In this document: in pieces, positions 34,449 to 43,609 of the stretch
Numbering within the stretch: the stretch's first letter is position 1
How the letters are laid out: every line of letters begins with the position of its first letter
Source: Staphylococcus nepalensis
Lineage (GTDB): Bacteria; Bacillota; Bacilli; Staphylococcales; Staphylococcaceae
Reading direction: 5' to 3'
NCBI RefSeq assembly: GCF_014635045.1
Contig: NZ_BMCF01000011.1
Location: 1 to 63,701, forward strand
Length of the DNA: 63,701 nucleotides
Translations under genes and position numbers: made by a program
The notes under the pieces: model-generated
Databases searched by the model: none
What the model was told of the DNA's origin: nothing
The model's input: only the letters and a program-made list of their open reading frames with translations

Positions 34449-35629
34449 TTTTTGTACCCCTTTGTATAATGGTGCTCCTCAATAATCGCGTTAAATACTG
34501 ACTTATTTTCTATTAATTCTAATCCCATTAATGCAAGGATTTTTGCTCCTCTGATTAAAGCTTGGTCACCATGTTTATTACCTGCTGCTTCTCTGAAACG
34601 GTGCGTGTGGCCTACTAAGTTTCTAGAACCAATTTTAATATGAGGGTGAATGGTTGGGACAATATGACTTACATTTCCAGTATCTGTAGAACCATAACCA
34701 AAATCATCGTCAATAACTGCTTCTCCTACTTTTGTTGCGTACTTAACAAATAAATCATCCAATTTTGAAGATTTTATAAATTCATTTACGCCGTTTTGAA
34801 TAGGACCAAATTCATAATCACATCCAGTTTGAATCGCAGCGCCTTTTGCAATTTGGCCTACCCTTTCTGTTAATACATCTAATTCTTTACGAGATGTTGC
34901 TCGTGTGTAAAAACGAGCATGTGTATAATCTGGAATAATATTTGCTGCTTTCCCGCCATCTAAAATAACACCATGAACTTTTTGGCTTTTTTTAATATGT
35001 TGCCTCAATTGAGCCACACCATTAAAGTAAGATATCATGGCATCTAAAGCATTTCTAGCTTCTTCAGCATTTTCAGAAGCATGTGTACTTCTACCATAAA
35101 ATTTAATATCTAAAACATCTACCGCCAAAGTATTGATTGTCCTATAAGTTTCATTGCCGGGGTGTACCATGAGCGCGACATCTAATTCATCAATAATACC
35201 TTCTTTTACATAGGAGGCTTTAGCGCTACCATTGACACCACCTTCTTCAGCAGGACAGCCAAGGATGATAATTTCTCCACCAAGTTTGTTAATTACCTGT
35301 TTCAATCCAACGCCTGCTAAAACACTCGCTGTTCCAATAATATTATGACCACATGCGTGACCTAGACCAGGTAAAGCATCATATTCAGCTAAAAACCCAA
35401 TTGTTGGGCCAGTTAATCCTGAATCATAACGAGCGATGAAACCAGTCGCATGACCTGCAATATTCGTTTCAACTTCAAAGCCATGTTTTGTTAAATCTTC
35501 AATTAATGTTCTTGAAGCAAATATTTCTTCATTTCCTAATTCAGGTCTTTGATGAATTTGATGGCTCATTTCTACATATGTTAATTTTTCATTTTCTATA
35601 TAATCTAACACTGTTTGTTCATGTCTCAT
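34445..35629 (-). CDS. M20-family amidohydrolase/carboxypeptidase
   Basis: 394 residues from MRHEQTVLDYIENEKL (an in-frame TTG two codons earlier is less likely). M20 metal ligands: HACGHN at 91-96 and CPAEEGG at 125-131, then FYGRSTHASENAEEARNALDAM (the lid-domain/dimer histidine). It resembles AbgB/HipO-type amidohydrolases that cleave N-acyl or p-aminobenzoyl amino acids. AGGGGGATATTGAAA precedes it. It overlaps the ATP-grasp gene by four bases; likely they act on the same peptide-like metabolite. Confidence 0.87.
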   Translation of the reverse strand: MRHEQTVLDYIENEKLTYVEMSHQIHQRPELGNEEIFASRTLIEDLTKHGFEVETNIAGHATGFIARYDSGLTGPTIGFLAEYDALPGLGHACGHNIIGTASVLAGVGLKQVINKLGGEIIILGCPAEEGGVNGSAKASYVKEGIIDELDVALMVHPGNETYRTINTLAVDVLDIKFYGRSTHASENAEEARNALDAMISYFNGVAQLRQHIKKSQKVHGVILDGGKAANIIPDYTHARFYTRATSRKELDVLTERVGQIAKGAAIQTGCDYEFGPIQNGVNEFIKSSKLDDLFVKYATKVGEAVIDDDFGYGSTDTGNVSHIVPTIHPHIKIGSRNLVGHTHRFREAAGNKHGDQALIRGAKILALMGLELIENKSVFNAIIEEHHYTKGYKK

Positions 35630-35882
35630 TTTCAATATCCCCCTGTATTCAAGTTCATTGTATTATCTATTAATTATGTTTTTGAACGATACATCATCAA
35701 TAACAGATGTGCAAAATATATTTTAATTATTACTCATTTTATCGGGTTTATTTAATTCTGTCATTATTTTTTTGAATTTCAAAAATAATAGTATTATCTT
35801 TATCTTTATAATTTATAGAAATTGTAAATACCACCCGCTCTTGTTACAATTACATTAATAATTAATTTTAGGAGGATATCAT

Positions 35883-36353
35883 ATGCCAAAAATGAACGTT
35901 GAAAGTTTTAATTTAGATCATACAATTGTAGTGGCACCATTTGTTAGACTTGCAGGTAAAATGGAAGGTGCTAATGGAGATGTTATTCATAAATATGACA
36001 TCCGTTTTAAACAACCTAATAAAGAGCATATGGATATGCCTGGTTTACATTCACTTGAGCATTTAATGGCTGAAAATATTAGAAACCATTCAGATAAAGT
36101 AGTTGATATCAGTCCAATGGGTTGTCAAACTGGTTTTTATGTATCATTCATCAACCATAATGATTATGATGATGTGTTAAATATCATTGAAAATACAATT
36201 CAAGATGTGTTAACGGCTACAGAAGTACCAGCATGTAATGAAGTCCAATGTGGGTGGGCTGCTAGTCATTCATTAGAAGGCGCTAAAACAATTGCACAAG
36301 TCTTTTTAGATAAAAAAAATCAGTGGAACGATATATACGGTAAAGGCCAATAA
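35883..36353 (+). CDS. luxS: S-ribosylhomocysteine lyase LuxS
   Basis: Converts S-ribosylhomocysteine to homocysteine and DPD, the precursor of AI-2, in the activated methyl cycle. 156 residues. Metal site HSLEH (His56, His60) and Cys123 in CNEVQCGW; catalytic Cys81 in [10 protein letters not shown]. Normal length. AGGAGGATATCAT precedes the ATG. It is monocistronic, with a strong terminator after it and the ATP-grasp/M20 pair divergent upstream. Confidence 0.97.
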   Translation: MPKMNVESFNLDHTIVVAPFVRLAGKMEGANGDVIHKYDIRFKQPNKEHMDMPGLHSLEHLMAENIRNHSDKVVDISPMGCQTGFYVSFINHNDYDDVLNIIENTIQDVLTATEVPACNEVQCGWAASHSLEGAKTIAQVFLDKKNQWNDIYGKGQ

Positions 36354-36387
36354 ACGATAATCACGTTAAATGGAAATTAACAATAAT

Positions 36388-36430
36388 AAAAAAGAAAGGC
36401 TAAGGTATGATATCTTAGCCTTTCTTTTTT
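36388..36430. terminator. Bidirectional terminator of luxS and the doxX-like gene
   Basis: AAAAAAGAAAGGCTAAG / CTTAGCCTTTCTTTTTT is a perfect 17-base stem with flanking A and T tracts. Confidence 0.93.
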
Positions 36431-36487
36431 ATTTGTAATAGATAACTAAAGCAAAATGGTTATTCTACGTAATTATTTCTATCTTTT

Positions 36488-36841
36488 TTATAATTTATTA
36501 ATCATTTTTATTAATACAAATTGTAGCGGGACGCGACTATATAATAACCATGTAGGTAATTGTTTATCACCTAGCGCTATATTTTTTCTAGCCATATAAA
36601 TGTTAGCAGGCAGTACTGCTAATAAAAAGCTATTAATAAGTTTCTTAAAGCCACGTGTAGGTTGTTTAACTATTAATACTATGCCAAAAACAATTTCAAA
36701 AACACCTGTTATTAAGACTGCAGATTTTCTAAATGGTAAATATTCAGGTACGATCTTTCTGAAATTAGACTCATGACAAAAATGTAATACGCCAGCAGTA
36801 CTAAATATTATACCTAAAATGGTTCTCATTAAACGTTTCAT
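36488..36841 (-). CDS. DoxX-like small membrane protein
   Basis: 117 residues with four hydrophobic segments and the DoxX-like features of [14 protein letters not shown] and [15 protein letters not shown]. Members of the family are linked to thiol stress or quinone-related redox functions in other bacteria; no function is known here. Its ATG overlaps the deoB stop by four bases, so it is translated from the deo operon message. The membrane location is inferred from hydrophobicity. Confidence 0.78.
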   Translation of the reverse strand: MKRLMRTILGIIFSTAGVLHFCHESNFRKIVPEYLPFRKSAVLITGVFEIVFGIVLIVKQPTRGFKKLINSFLLAVLPANIYMARKNIALGDKQLPTWLLYSRVPLQFVLIKMINKL

Positions 36842-38025
36842 TTATCAACACCCATTTCTTTTAAATAACTTCTTCCGAATTCTGGCAGTTTAACGCCAAA
36901 ATTATCTGCAATTGTCGCGCCAATTGAACTGAATGTATCATCCATAGATAGTTCATGATATTTCGTTATTTTAGGGCTAAACATAAGTACTGGAATATAT
37001 TCTCTTGTATGGTCTGTTCCTGTAGCTGTTGGGTCATTACCATGATCTGCAGTAATGATAACTAAATCATCTTCTTGCAGATGATCGATAAGTTCTGGCA
37101 AACGATCATCAAAATCTTTAATAGCTTGCGCGTACCCATCTTTATCACGACGGTGACCATATAACGCATCAAAATCTACTAAATTCAAGAAACTTAAGCC
37201 TGTAAAATCTCGTTGTACCGTTTCAACCAATTTATCCATACCATCCATATTATCTTTAGTACGAATGGCTTCAGTTACGCCTTCTCCATCGTAAATATCA
37301 TTAATTTTTCCTAAAGCAATCACATCATAATCCTTGTCTTTTAATTCATTCATTACCGTTTTACCGAATGGCTTTAAAGCATAATCATGTCGATTAGATG
37401 TTCTTGTGAAATCACCCGGCTCGCCAACATATGGACGAGCAATAATTCGACCAATTAGATATTTAGGGTCTTTTGTCAATTCTCTAATTTTCTCACAAAT
37501 ATCATATAATTCTTCTAGTGGGATAATATCTTCGTGAGCAGCAATTTGAAGCACTGGGTCTGCTGATGTATAAACAATTAAATCACCCGTCTTCATTTGG
37601 TGCTCTCCCCACTCATCAATAATTTGTGTACCTGAAGCAGGTCTATTAGCTACTACTTTACGACCTGTCATTGTTTCAATTTCGTTGATTAGTTCATTTG
37701 GAAAACCATTAGGATAAACTTTAAAGGGTTGCATAATATTTAATCCCATAATTTCCCAATGACCGGTCATAGTGTCCTTACCAACGGAAGCTTCACTCAT
37801 CTTAGTATAAAACGCACCAGGTTTAGCTACCTGTTCAATAACAGGTAAGGGTGCAATATTACCTAACCCTAATCGCTGTAAATTAGGTAGCGTTTGGCCA
37901 AAACCTTCGAGCGTATGTTTCAACGTGTGGCTGCCTTCATCGTCAAATGCTTTAGCATCTGGGCCTTCTCCTATACCCACTGAATCCATGACAATTAAAT
38001 GCACCCTTTTAAATGGTATAGTCAT
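36838..38025 (-). CDS. deoB: Phosphopentomutase DeoB
   Basis: Interconverts (deoxy)ribose-1-phosphate and -5-phosphate, in nucleoside catabolism. 395 residues of the alkaline phosphatase superfamily: metal-binding [12 protein letters not shown] near the N-terminus, the catalytic Thr in [12 protein letters not shown], and metal ligands in [34 protein letters not shown] precedes the ATG. Downstream of pdp, upstream of the DoxX-like gene. Confidence 0.97.
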   Translation of the reverse strand: MTIPFKRVHLIVMDSVGIGEGPDAKAFDDEGSHTLKHTLEGFGQTLPNLQRLGLGNIAPLPVIEQVAKPGAFYTKMSEASVGKDTMTGHWEIMGLNIMQPFKVYPNGFPNELINEIETMTGRKVVANRPASGTQIIDEWGEHQMKTGDLIVYTSADPVLQIAAHEDIIPLEELYDICEKIRELTKDPKYLIGRIIARPYVGEPGDFTRTSNRHDYALKPFGKTVMNELKDKDYDVIALGKINDIYDGEGVTEAIRTKDNMDGMDKLVETVQRDFTGLSFLNLVDFDALYGHRRDKDGYAQAIKDFDDRLPELIDHLQEDDLVIITADHGNDPTATGTDHTREYIPVLMFSPKITKYHELSMDDTFSSIGATIADNFGVKLPEFGRSYLKEMGVDK

Positions 38026-38036
38026 CGTTCCATCTC

Positions 38037-39338
38037 CTATTCAGTAATTATTTTATGAATCAACGTAGGAATTTCTCCATGTGAACTTATCGTAATACTT
38101 TGATTTAATTTTGCTTTAACTTCATCAATTTGTTCACAGTTACTGTGAATCGTTAATAAAGATTCACCTTCACTAACAAAATCTCCTACTTTTTTATTCA
38201 AGACGATACCAACACTTAAATCGATATCATCTTCTTTTGTTTGTCTACCGGCGCCTAACATCATCGATGCAACGCCAATTTCATTTGCAATAATTTCAGT
38301 TACAGTACCTGATTTTTGCGATGGTAAATCAATTTGGAAACGTGCTTGTGGTAATCGATTAACATCGTCGACTACTGAACCATCTCCATCTTGATTTTCT
38401 AAAAATGTACGGAAAGCCTCTAAAGCTGAACCGTCATTGATTGCCTTTTCTAATAGTAGGCGAGCTTCATCTAAATCCTTAGCTTTACCACCTACAACGA
38501 CCATTTGTGAACCTAATGTCATCACTAATTCTGTAAGGTCTTTTGGCCCTTTACCTTGTAAAGTTTCAATGGCTTCTTTGACTTCTAAAGCATTTCCAAT
38601 GGCGTTACCTAATGGTTGTCCCATATCTGAGATAATGGCCATCGTGTTTCTACCAACATTATTGCCAATATTCACCATTGCTCGGGCTAATGCCTCAGCA
38701 TCTTCTAATGTTTTCATAAAAGCGCCATTGCCTGTCTTAACATCTAATACGATAGCGTCTGCTCCAGCAGCTATTTTTTTACTCATAATTGAAGAAGCAA
38801 TTAGTGGAATTGAATTAACAGTTCCAGTAACATCACGTAATCCATAAAGTTTCTTATCAGCTGGCGTTAAATTACCAGTTTGTCCAATAACAGCTACTTT
38901 AGATTCATTTACTAATTTCACAAATTTATCTTCACTAATTTCAACGTGAAATCCTTTTACAGATTCTAATTTATCAATTGTGCCCCCGGTGTGGCCTAAG
39001 CCTCTACCACTCATCTTAGCTACTGGCACACCAACAGAAGCAACTAATGGTGCTAATACGAGTGTTGTTGTGTCGCCTACGCCACCTGTTGAATGTTTAT
39101 CTACTTTCATACCATTAATCGCTGATAAATCAATAACGTCACCTGAGTTGACCATTGCCATTGTAAGTGCCGCTCTCTCATCATCATTCATATCTTGGAA
39201 ATAAATTGCCATTGCTAAACTCGACGCTTGATAGTCTGGAATCTCACCGTTGGTATAACCATTAATAAAAAATTCAATTTCGTCTTTATCTAATGCTTGA
39301 CCATCACGTTTTTTTTCAATAATATCTACCATTCTCAT
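38037..39338 (-). CDS. pdp: Pyrimidine-nucleoside phosphorylase
   Basis: Phosphorolysis of thymidine, uridine and deoxyuridine. 433 residues from [13 protein letters not shown]; the upstream extension MFFWGRPTH is rejected because GGGGGAGG is positioned for the ATG at 39338. The family signature [21 protein letters not shown], then [19 protein letters not shown], is intact. Middle gene of deoC-pdp-deoB. Confidence 0.97.
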   Translation of the reverse strand: MRMVDIIEKKRDGQALDKDEIEFFINGYTNGEIPDYQASSLAMAIYFQDMNDDERAALTMAMVNSGDVIDLSAINGMKVDKHSTGGVGDTTTLVLAPLVASVGVPVAKMSGRGLGHTGGTIDKLESVKGFHVEISEDKFVKLVNESKVAVIGQTGNLTPADKKLYGLRDVTGTVNSIPLIASSIMSKKIAAGADAIVLDVKTGNGAFMKTLEDAEALARAMVNIGNNVGRNTMAIISDMGQPLGNAIGNALEVKEAIETLQGKGPKDLTELVMTLGSQMVVVGGKAKDLDEARLLLEKAINDGSALEAFRTFLENQDGDGSVVDDVNRLPQARFQIDLPSQKSGTVTEIIANEIGVASMMLGAGRQTKEDDIDLSVGIVLNKKVGDFVSEGESLLTIHSNCEQIDEVKAKLNQSITISSHGEIPTLIHKIITE

Positions 39339-39401
39339 ATGAGTTGGCCTCCCCCAAAAAAACACAAATTATACTGTGTCTATTTTATAGTTTAGATAAC
39401 T

Positions 39402-40064
39402 TTAATAATCAGTATCACTTTCTAAACCTTGAATAATTTGAATCCCTGCACTTGCACCAATACGCGTTGCTCCAGCTTCAATCATTTTATTAAAATCTTC
39501 TAAGTTTCTTACCCCGCCAGATGCTTTAACTTCTAATGCATTACCTACAGTATCTTTCATTAATTTCACATCTTCAGGTGTTGCGCCGCCGCCAGCAAAT
39601 CCAGTTGAAGTTTTGACGAAATCTGCGCCTGCAGCTTGACTTAACTCACAAGCTTTTACTTTCTCTTCATCAGTTAGAAGACATGTCTCAATGATCACTT
39701 TTACCGTTTTGCCATTTGCTGCTGCCACTACACCTTCAATATCTTTTTGAACTACTTCATAACGCCCATCTTTTAAAGCGCCGATATTGATAACCATATC
39801 TATTTCTGATGCACCGTTTTTAATAGCATCTTCAACTTCAAATACTTTTACAGCTGTTGTTGATGCGCCTAACGGGAAGCCAATTACTGTACATACTAAA
39901 ACGTCAGTGCCCTTCAATTTATCAGCAGCATATTTTACATGAGTCGGGTTAATACATACTGATTTAAAGTGATATTCGCTCGCTTCATCAAGTATTTTAT
40001 CAATTTGAGTTCTTGTAGACTCCGGCTTTAGTAGTGTATGATCTATATATTTTGCATAATTCAT
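39402..40064 (-). CDS. deoC: Deoxyribose-phosphate aldolase
   Basis: Splits 2-deoxyribose-5-phosphate into acetaldehyde and glyceraldehyde-3-phosphate. 220 residues. Schiff-base lysine in [19 protein letters not shown] and the second lysine in [10 protein letters not shown] are present. First gene of the deo operon, transcribed divergently from deoD. AGGAGGAATTAG precedes the ATG. Confidence 0.98.
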   Translation of the reverse strand: MNYAKYIDHTLLKPESTRTQIDKILDEASEYHFKSVCINPTHVKYAADKLKGTDVLVCTVIGFPLGASTTAVKVFEVEDAIKNGASEIDMVINIGALKDGRYEVVQKDIEGVVAAANGKTVKVIIETCLLTDEEKVKACELSQAAGADFVKTSTGFAGGGATPEDVKLMKDTVGNALEVKASGGVRNLEDFNKMIEAGATRIGASAGIQIIQGLESDTDY

Positions 40065-40245
40065 TCTAATTCCTCCTAAAATATTATATGTATGAAATTA
40101 CTTTTATTCTTTAAAATTATAATATATTCAAATAAATTTAATAAAATCACAACATGGGCTTTATCTCTATATTACAAAAATTCGCAAAAATAATAAACAA
40201 ATGTTATCTTTATTTTGATAAAAGAATTTAAAGGAGAAGAAGACT

Positions 40246-40956
40246 ATGACAAAATCTACACCACACATTCAACCTAACGGAGCAAAAATTGCTAAAACTG
40301 TTTTAATGCCCGGAGATCCATTACGCGCAAAATATATCGCAGATAATTACTTAGAAAACGTTGAACAATTTAATGAAGTTAGAAATATGTTTGGCTACAC
40401 AGGCACTTACAAAGGTAAAACAGTTTCTGTGATGGGATCTGGCATGGGCGTCCCAAGTATTGGTATTTATTCGTATGAACTCTATAATTTCTTCGATGTT
40501 GAAACGATTATCCGTATTGGATCATGTGGCGCATTACAAGAAAATGTAAACTTATATGACGTTATCATTGCTCAAGGGGCATCTACAAACTCTAGCTATG
40601 TTGAACAATATAATATTCCTGGCCACTTTGCACCTTTGGCTGATTTCGACTTAATTTTAAAAGCGAAACAAAAAGCAGATGAAATTGGCGCTAATACGCA
40701 TGTTGGTAATATCCTTTCCTCAGATACATTTTACAATGCAGACTCAACATTTAATGAAAAATGGCAACGCATGGGTATCTTAGGCATCGAAATGGAATCT
40801 GCTGCACTTTACTTAAATGCTACTTACGCTAATAAAAAAGCTTTAGGTATCTTTACTGTAAGTGACCATATTTTACGTGATGAAGCAACAACAGCTGAAG
40901 AGCGTCAAAACTCATTTACACAAATGATGGAAATTGCGTTAGAAATCGCTGAGTAA
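40246..40956 (+). CDS. deoD: Purine nucleoside phosphorylase (DeoD type)
   Basis: Phosphorolysis of purine nucleosides and deoxynucleosides. 236 residues, hexameric type: MPGDPLRAKYIA (phosphate), RIGSCGAL, GIEMESAALY (ribose) and VSDHILRDEATTAEERQ (purine, catalytic Asp). The divergent deoC promoter region of about 180 bases is between. GGAGAAGAAGACT precedes the ATG. A strong terminator is at 41103-41140. Confidence 0.97.
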   Translation: MTKSTPHIQPNGAKIAKTVLMPGDPLRAKYIADNYLENVEQFNEVRNMFGYTGTYKGKTVSVMGSGMGVPSIGIYSYELYNFFDVETIIRIGSCGALQENVNLYDVIIAQGASTNSSYVEQYNIPGHFAPLADFDLILKAKQKADEIGANTHVGNILSSDTFYNADSTFNEKWQRMGILGIEMESAALYLNATYANKKALGIFTVSDHILRDEATTAEERQNSFTQMMEIALEIAE

Positions 40957-41102
40957 ATCATTGATATCCTATATGGATGACTTAAGTTTGGTTATTGTAA
41001 TAACAAGTAATCAATCCATGACAAATACGCCACAATTAAGATGTAAATAAGCACAGACTGCGATTTAAATCTTAAAATGAGCTATTTCAAAATTGAGGAA
41101 CC

Positions 41103-41140
41103 AAAAAGCCAAAGTCAAAGAAACTTGACTTTGGCTTTTT
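41103..41140 (+). terminator. Terminator after deoD
   Basis: AAAAAGCCAAAGTCAA / TTGACTTTGGCTTTTT: perfect 16-base stem with 6-base loop. A and T tracts are part of the stem, so it may work in both directions. Confidence 0.85.
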
Positions 41141-41191
41141 GCTTTAAAAATTAGGAACAACACTGAAGTCGTATCAAATATTTTAAAAAAT

Positions 41192-41211
41192 GAGACGGAA
41201 GTCTTCGTCTC
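41192..41211. repeat. GAGAC/GTCTC hairpin
   Basis: GAGACGGAAGTCTTCGTCTC is a near-palindrome (one mispair pair) of the same GAGAC-GTCTC type as the hairpins at 1971 and 25444. Confidence 0.5.
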
Positions 41212-41298
41212 TTACCATCACTTTTCCTAAAAATTATAACTCCAAAATCAAAATTTGATACATCTCCCTATTATTGTAATCATCTATCGTTCATACCA

Positions 41299-41343
41299 AA
41301 GGTGAGGCCGAAACATTATATAATGTTTCGGCCTCACCTTTTT
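41299..41343. terminator. Long palindromic terminator after dps
   Basis: Perfect 21-base arms, AAGGTGAGGCCGAAACATTAT and its exact complement, without an unpaired loop except what steric folding requires. It ends in T5 on the plus strand, with AAA on the other. It lies 24 bases after the dps stop. Confidence 0.85.
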
Positions 41344-41366
41344 ATCAATCATTTCACTGTAATTGT

Positions 41367-41816
41367 TTATTTTCCTAAATAAGATTTTAACATCCAGTTA
41401 TGTTTATCAATATCTGTTTGCATACCGATGAACATATCTTCTGTTACATCATCTTCAGTATCAGAAGCAACTTCAATTGCATTTACTAATTGTTTTGAAA
41501 TATTGTCAAAGTCATTAGATAATTCTTCAACCATTTGTTCAGCTGTGTAGTCTTTTCCAGCTTCTTCGATAATTGATAATTCTAAACTTTCTTTTAAAGT
41601 CGCTACTGGGTTACCATTAACCGCTAAAATACGTTCAGCTAAATCATCTATATATTGACTTGCTTCATCATACAATTCTTCAAATTTTGTGTGTAATGAG
41701 AAGAAATTTGGTCCTTTTACGTACCAATGAAAATTGTGTAATTTGGTAAATGCAACAGTCCAGTTTGCTACTTGTTGGTTTAATACTTTTACAACTTCTT
41801 CATTATTTTTTGACAT
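41367..41816 (-). CDS. dps: Dps-family ferritin-like DNA-binding protein
   Basis: Dodecameric iron-storage and DNA-protecting protein, 149 residues. The ferroxidase-site motif FHWYVKGPNFFSLHTKFEELYDE is intact, as is the second helical part ending HNWMLKSYLGK. It removes Fe(II) and peroxide and may compact DNA. GGAGAGATTTTT precedes the ATG. Two PerR boxes are seen upstream, so peroxide induction is expected. Confidence 0.95.
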   Translation of the reverse strand: MSKNNEEVVKVLNQQVANWTVAFTKLHNFHWYVKGPNFFSLHTKFEELYDEASQYIDDLAERILAVNGNPVATLKESLELSIIEEAGKDYTAEQMVEELSNDFDNISKQLVNAIEVASDTEDDVTEDMFIGMQTDIDKHNWMLKSYLGK

Positions 41817-41884
41817 ATTAAAAATCTCTCCTTTTAAGTTATGATTATAATTAAGCGATACTCAATTTCTTTATTATAATAATT

Positions 41885-41913
41885 ATTATATTATAATAGT
41901 TATAATCTGTAAA
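41885..41913 (-). promoter_or_regulatory. dps promoter overlapped by a PerR box
   Basis: Minus-strand TTTACA (41908-41913), 17-base spacer, TATAAT (41885-41890). The spacer contains TTATAACTATTATAA (41891-41905), differing from the PerR consensus TTATAATNATTATAA at one base. Confidence 0.75.
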
Positions 41914-41931
41914 GCTATTTTAGAACCTTCT

Positions 41932-41946
41932 TTATAATTATTATAA
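41932..41946. promoter_or_regulatory. Upstream PerR box of dps (perfect)
   Basis: TTATAATTATTATAA is an exact match to the 7-1-7 PerR operator. It lies about 40 bases upstream of the box in the promoter, four helical turns away. Confidence 0.85.
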
Positions 41947-41997
41947 TTTAATCTATCACTTAATTATCCACTACTATTATACCCATACACACAATAT

Positions 41998-42861
41998 TTA
42001 ATCCAATTCTTTTCTGTATGGCATCGCACTTTGAGCACCTAATCCTGTAACAGAAAAAGCAGCTGCTAAATTAGCGAAATTAACCGCTTCTTCTAATGGC
42101 TTATTTTCAATTAGTGCTACAGCTAATGCACCATTAAATGTATCACCAGCACCTGTAGTATCAATAACTTCTTTTTTGTAACCCTTAACTAGTTGTTGAG
42201 AATCACTATAAAACACAGCACCTGTAGCTCCTTTTGTTACAATAAGTTTTCTAGGATAAGCCATTAATGCCCGGTCAACCTCGTTTTTAAATAATAATTC
42301 ACTTTCTGATTCATTCGGTGTCAGCCAGTTAACTTTTTCAATTACTTCTTGATCTAAACGACGATATGGCGCAGGGTTTAACATCACCCGCATATCGTGA
42401 TTTACTGCAAAGTCTACTACTTCATTTATTGTTTCTTTTGGTATTTCATGTTGCATCAAAATGATATCGCCAGCTTCAAAATATTTAAGTTTTGGTATTA
42501 CTTTTTCAGGCGTTACATAATCATTTGCTGCCGGCACTACAATAATACGGTTGTCATCATCAAATAATGTGATATGCGCAGTTCCAGATGCTTCACTTTC
42601 AATTTTATCCATATAATCAATATTCACATTATTTTTTTCAAGATTCGAAAGGATTTGTGTGCCGTTGTCATCATCACCTACTGCTCCAATCATATACACA
42701 TTATTGCTTAAACGTGCAGCAGCGACTGCTTGGTTAGCGCCTTTCCCACCTGGTGTTGTAAAAAATGATTTACCCATTACTGTTTCTCCTGTATTAGGTA
42801 AAATATCCGTTTCTACTACTAAATCAATTGATGCGCTACCAATCACAATTATGTTCCCCAT
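41998..42861 (-). CDS. rbsK: Ribokinase (PfkB family)
   Basis: Phosphorylates D-ribose or a related sugar. 287 residues from MGNIIVIGSASIDLVVETD with GGAGGAAAAGAAC upstream. PfkB signatures GGKGANQAVAAARL and DTTGAGDTFNGALAVAL are intact. It is not accompanied by the rbs transport genes, so the exact substrate is not certain; ribokinase is the closest reading. Downstream of the DCC-family gene, likely cotranscribed. Confidence 0.88.
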   Translation of the reverse strand: MGNIIVIGSASIDLVVETDILPNTGETVMGKSFFTTPGGKGANQAVAAARLSNNVYMIGAVGDDDNGTQILSNLEKNNVNIDYMDKIESEASGTAHITLFDDDNRIIVVPAANDYVTPEKVIPKLKYFEAGDIILMQHEIPKETINEVVDFAVNHDMRVMLNPAPYRRLDQEVIEKVNWLTPNESESELLFKNEVDRALMAYPRKLIVTKGATGAVFYSDSQQLVKGYKKEVIDTTGAGDTFNGALAVALIENKPLEEAVNFANLAAAFSVTGLGAQSAMPYRKELD

Positions 42862-42880
42862 GTTCTTTTCCTCCATCTAT

Positions 42881-43264
42881 TCAGTCAATAAAAAATGATT
42901 TTTCATAATCATTAGGCTTATGCCAATGTGTTTTCCACATTCTATTTCTATTATCTGCAAAAAGTTGATAACCAAAATCTCTTAAAAATTTAGGTGTTAA
43001 ATATAATAGAACACCCAACCATTTATAACTTGTCAAAGATGAAATCAATGAAGCAATTGCATCTGATTTATATTTGAAATGATCTCCTTCTTGCAAAATA
43101 ACACTATCGTGTTCTTTAGTTTCTGGATAATTATAAAACATACCTTGTGCTGTATCACCTTGTAGTTTGGCGAATTGGTAACGTCTAGACAAACCTTTTT
43201 GGATAAGCCAAATTGCATAATTGTAACAATACACACAGTTGCCATCATAATAAATTATTGGCAT
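42881..43264 (-). CDS. DCC-family thiol-disulfide oxidoreductase-like protein (DUF393)
   Basis: 127 residues. The N-terminal motif IIYYDGNCVYCYNYAIWL contains the DGxCxxC thioredoxin-like redox site (Cys10, Cys13). Family members are annotated as DCC proteins; partners and substrates are unknown. It lies 20 bases upstream of rbsK on the same strand. AAAGGAGAGATATAT precedes the ATG. Confidence 0.83.
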   Translation of the reverse strand: MPIIYYDGNCVYCYNYAIWLIQKGLSRRYQFAKLQGDTAQGMFYNYPETKEHDSVILQEGDHFKYKSDAIASLISSLTSYKWLGVLLYLTPKFLRDFGYQLFADNRNRMWKTHWHKPNDYEKSFFID

Positions 43265-43609
43265 ATATATCTCTCCTTTATTACTGTCTATCTTAATTCA
43301 AGATTCAACTTTATGCATTTACATTTCTATTATATCCTAAATTGATAAAAATAAATCATTAAATATATTATACCCATATCTCTTATATATTGTCAGCGGC
43401 TAATGAAGCTAAATGAAAAGGTCTAGGACACCCATTTTTTAAAACGCGTTTGTTAACTTAATAAGTAGAAAGCATCCGAGAGACCGCTTGACTTACTTCT
43501 CTCTATAACTAAAAATTAGCTACGAGAAAATCTACCATCATAGATTTCGTCATAGCTAATCTCAGCATATGTTATATTTTCAACATTTTTTATTAACAGT
43601 CTGGGCGCG
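43265..43609. other. Intergenic region between EVE-AAA gene and DCC gene
   Basis: About 345 bases. It contains the hairpin at 43515-43560 downstream of the EVE-AAA gene and the promoter region of the DCC-rbsK pair on the minus strand. No coding frame. Confidence 0.5.
43515..43560 (-). terminator. Terminator of the EVE-AAA gene
   Basis: ATTAGCTA and TAGCTAAT arms with a second inner paired segment AAATCTA/TAGATTT. Followed on the minus strand by TTTTTAG. Confidence 0.75.

Larger units (their letters stand above)
40957..41366. other. Intergenic region between deoD and dps with three hairpins
   Basis: About 410 bases, convergent genes on both sides. It contains the deoD terminator at 41103-41140, a GAGACGG/TCGTCTC near-palindrome at 41192-41211, and the perfect 42-bp palindrome at 41299-41340. 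No coding frame. Confidence 0.7.
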
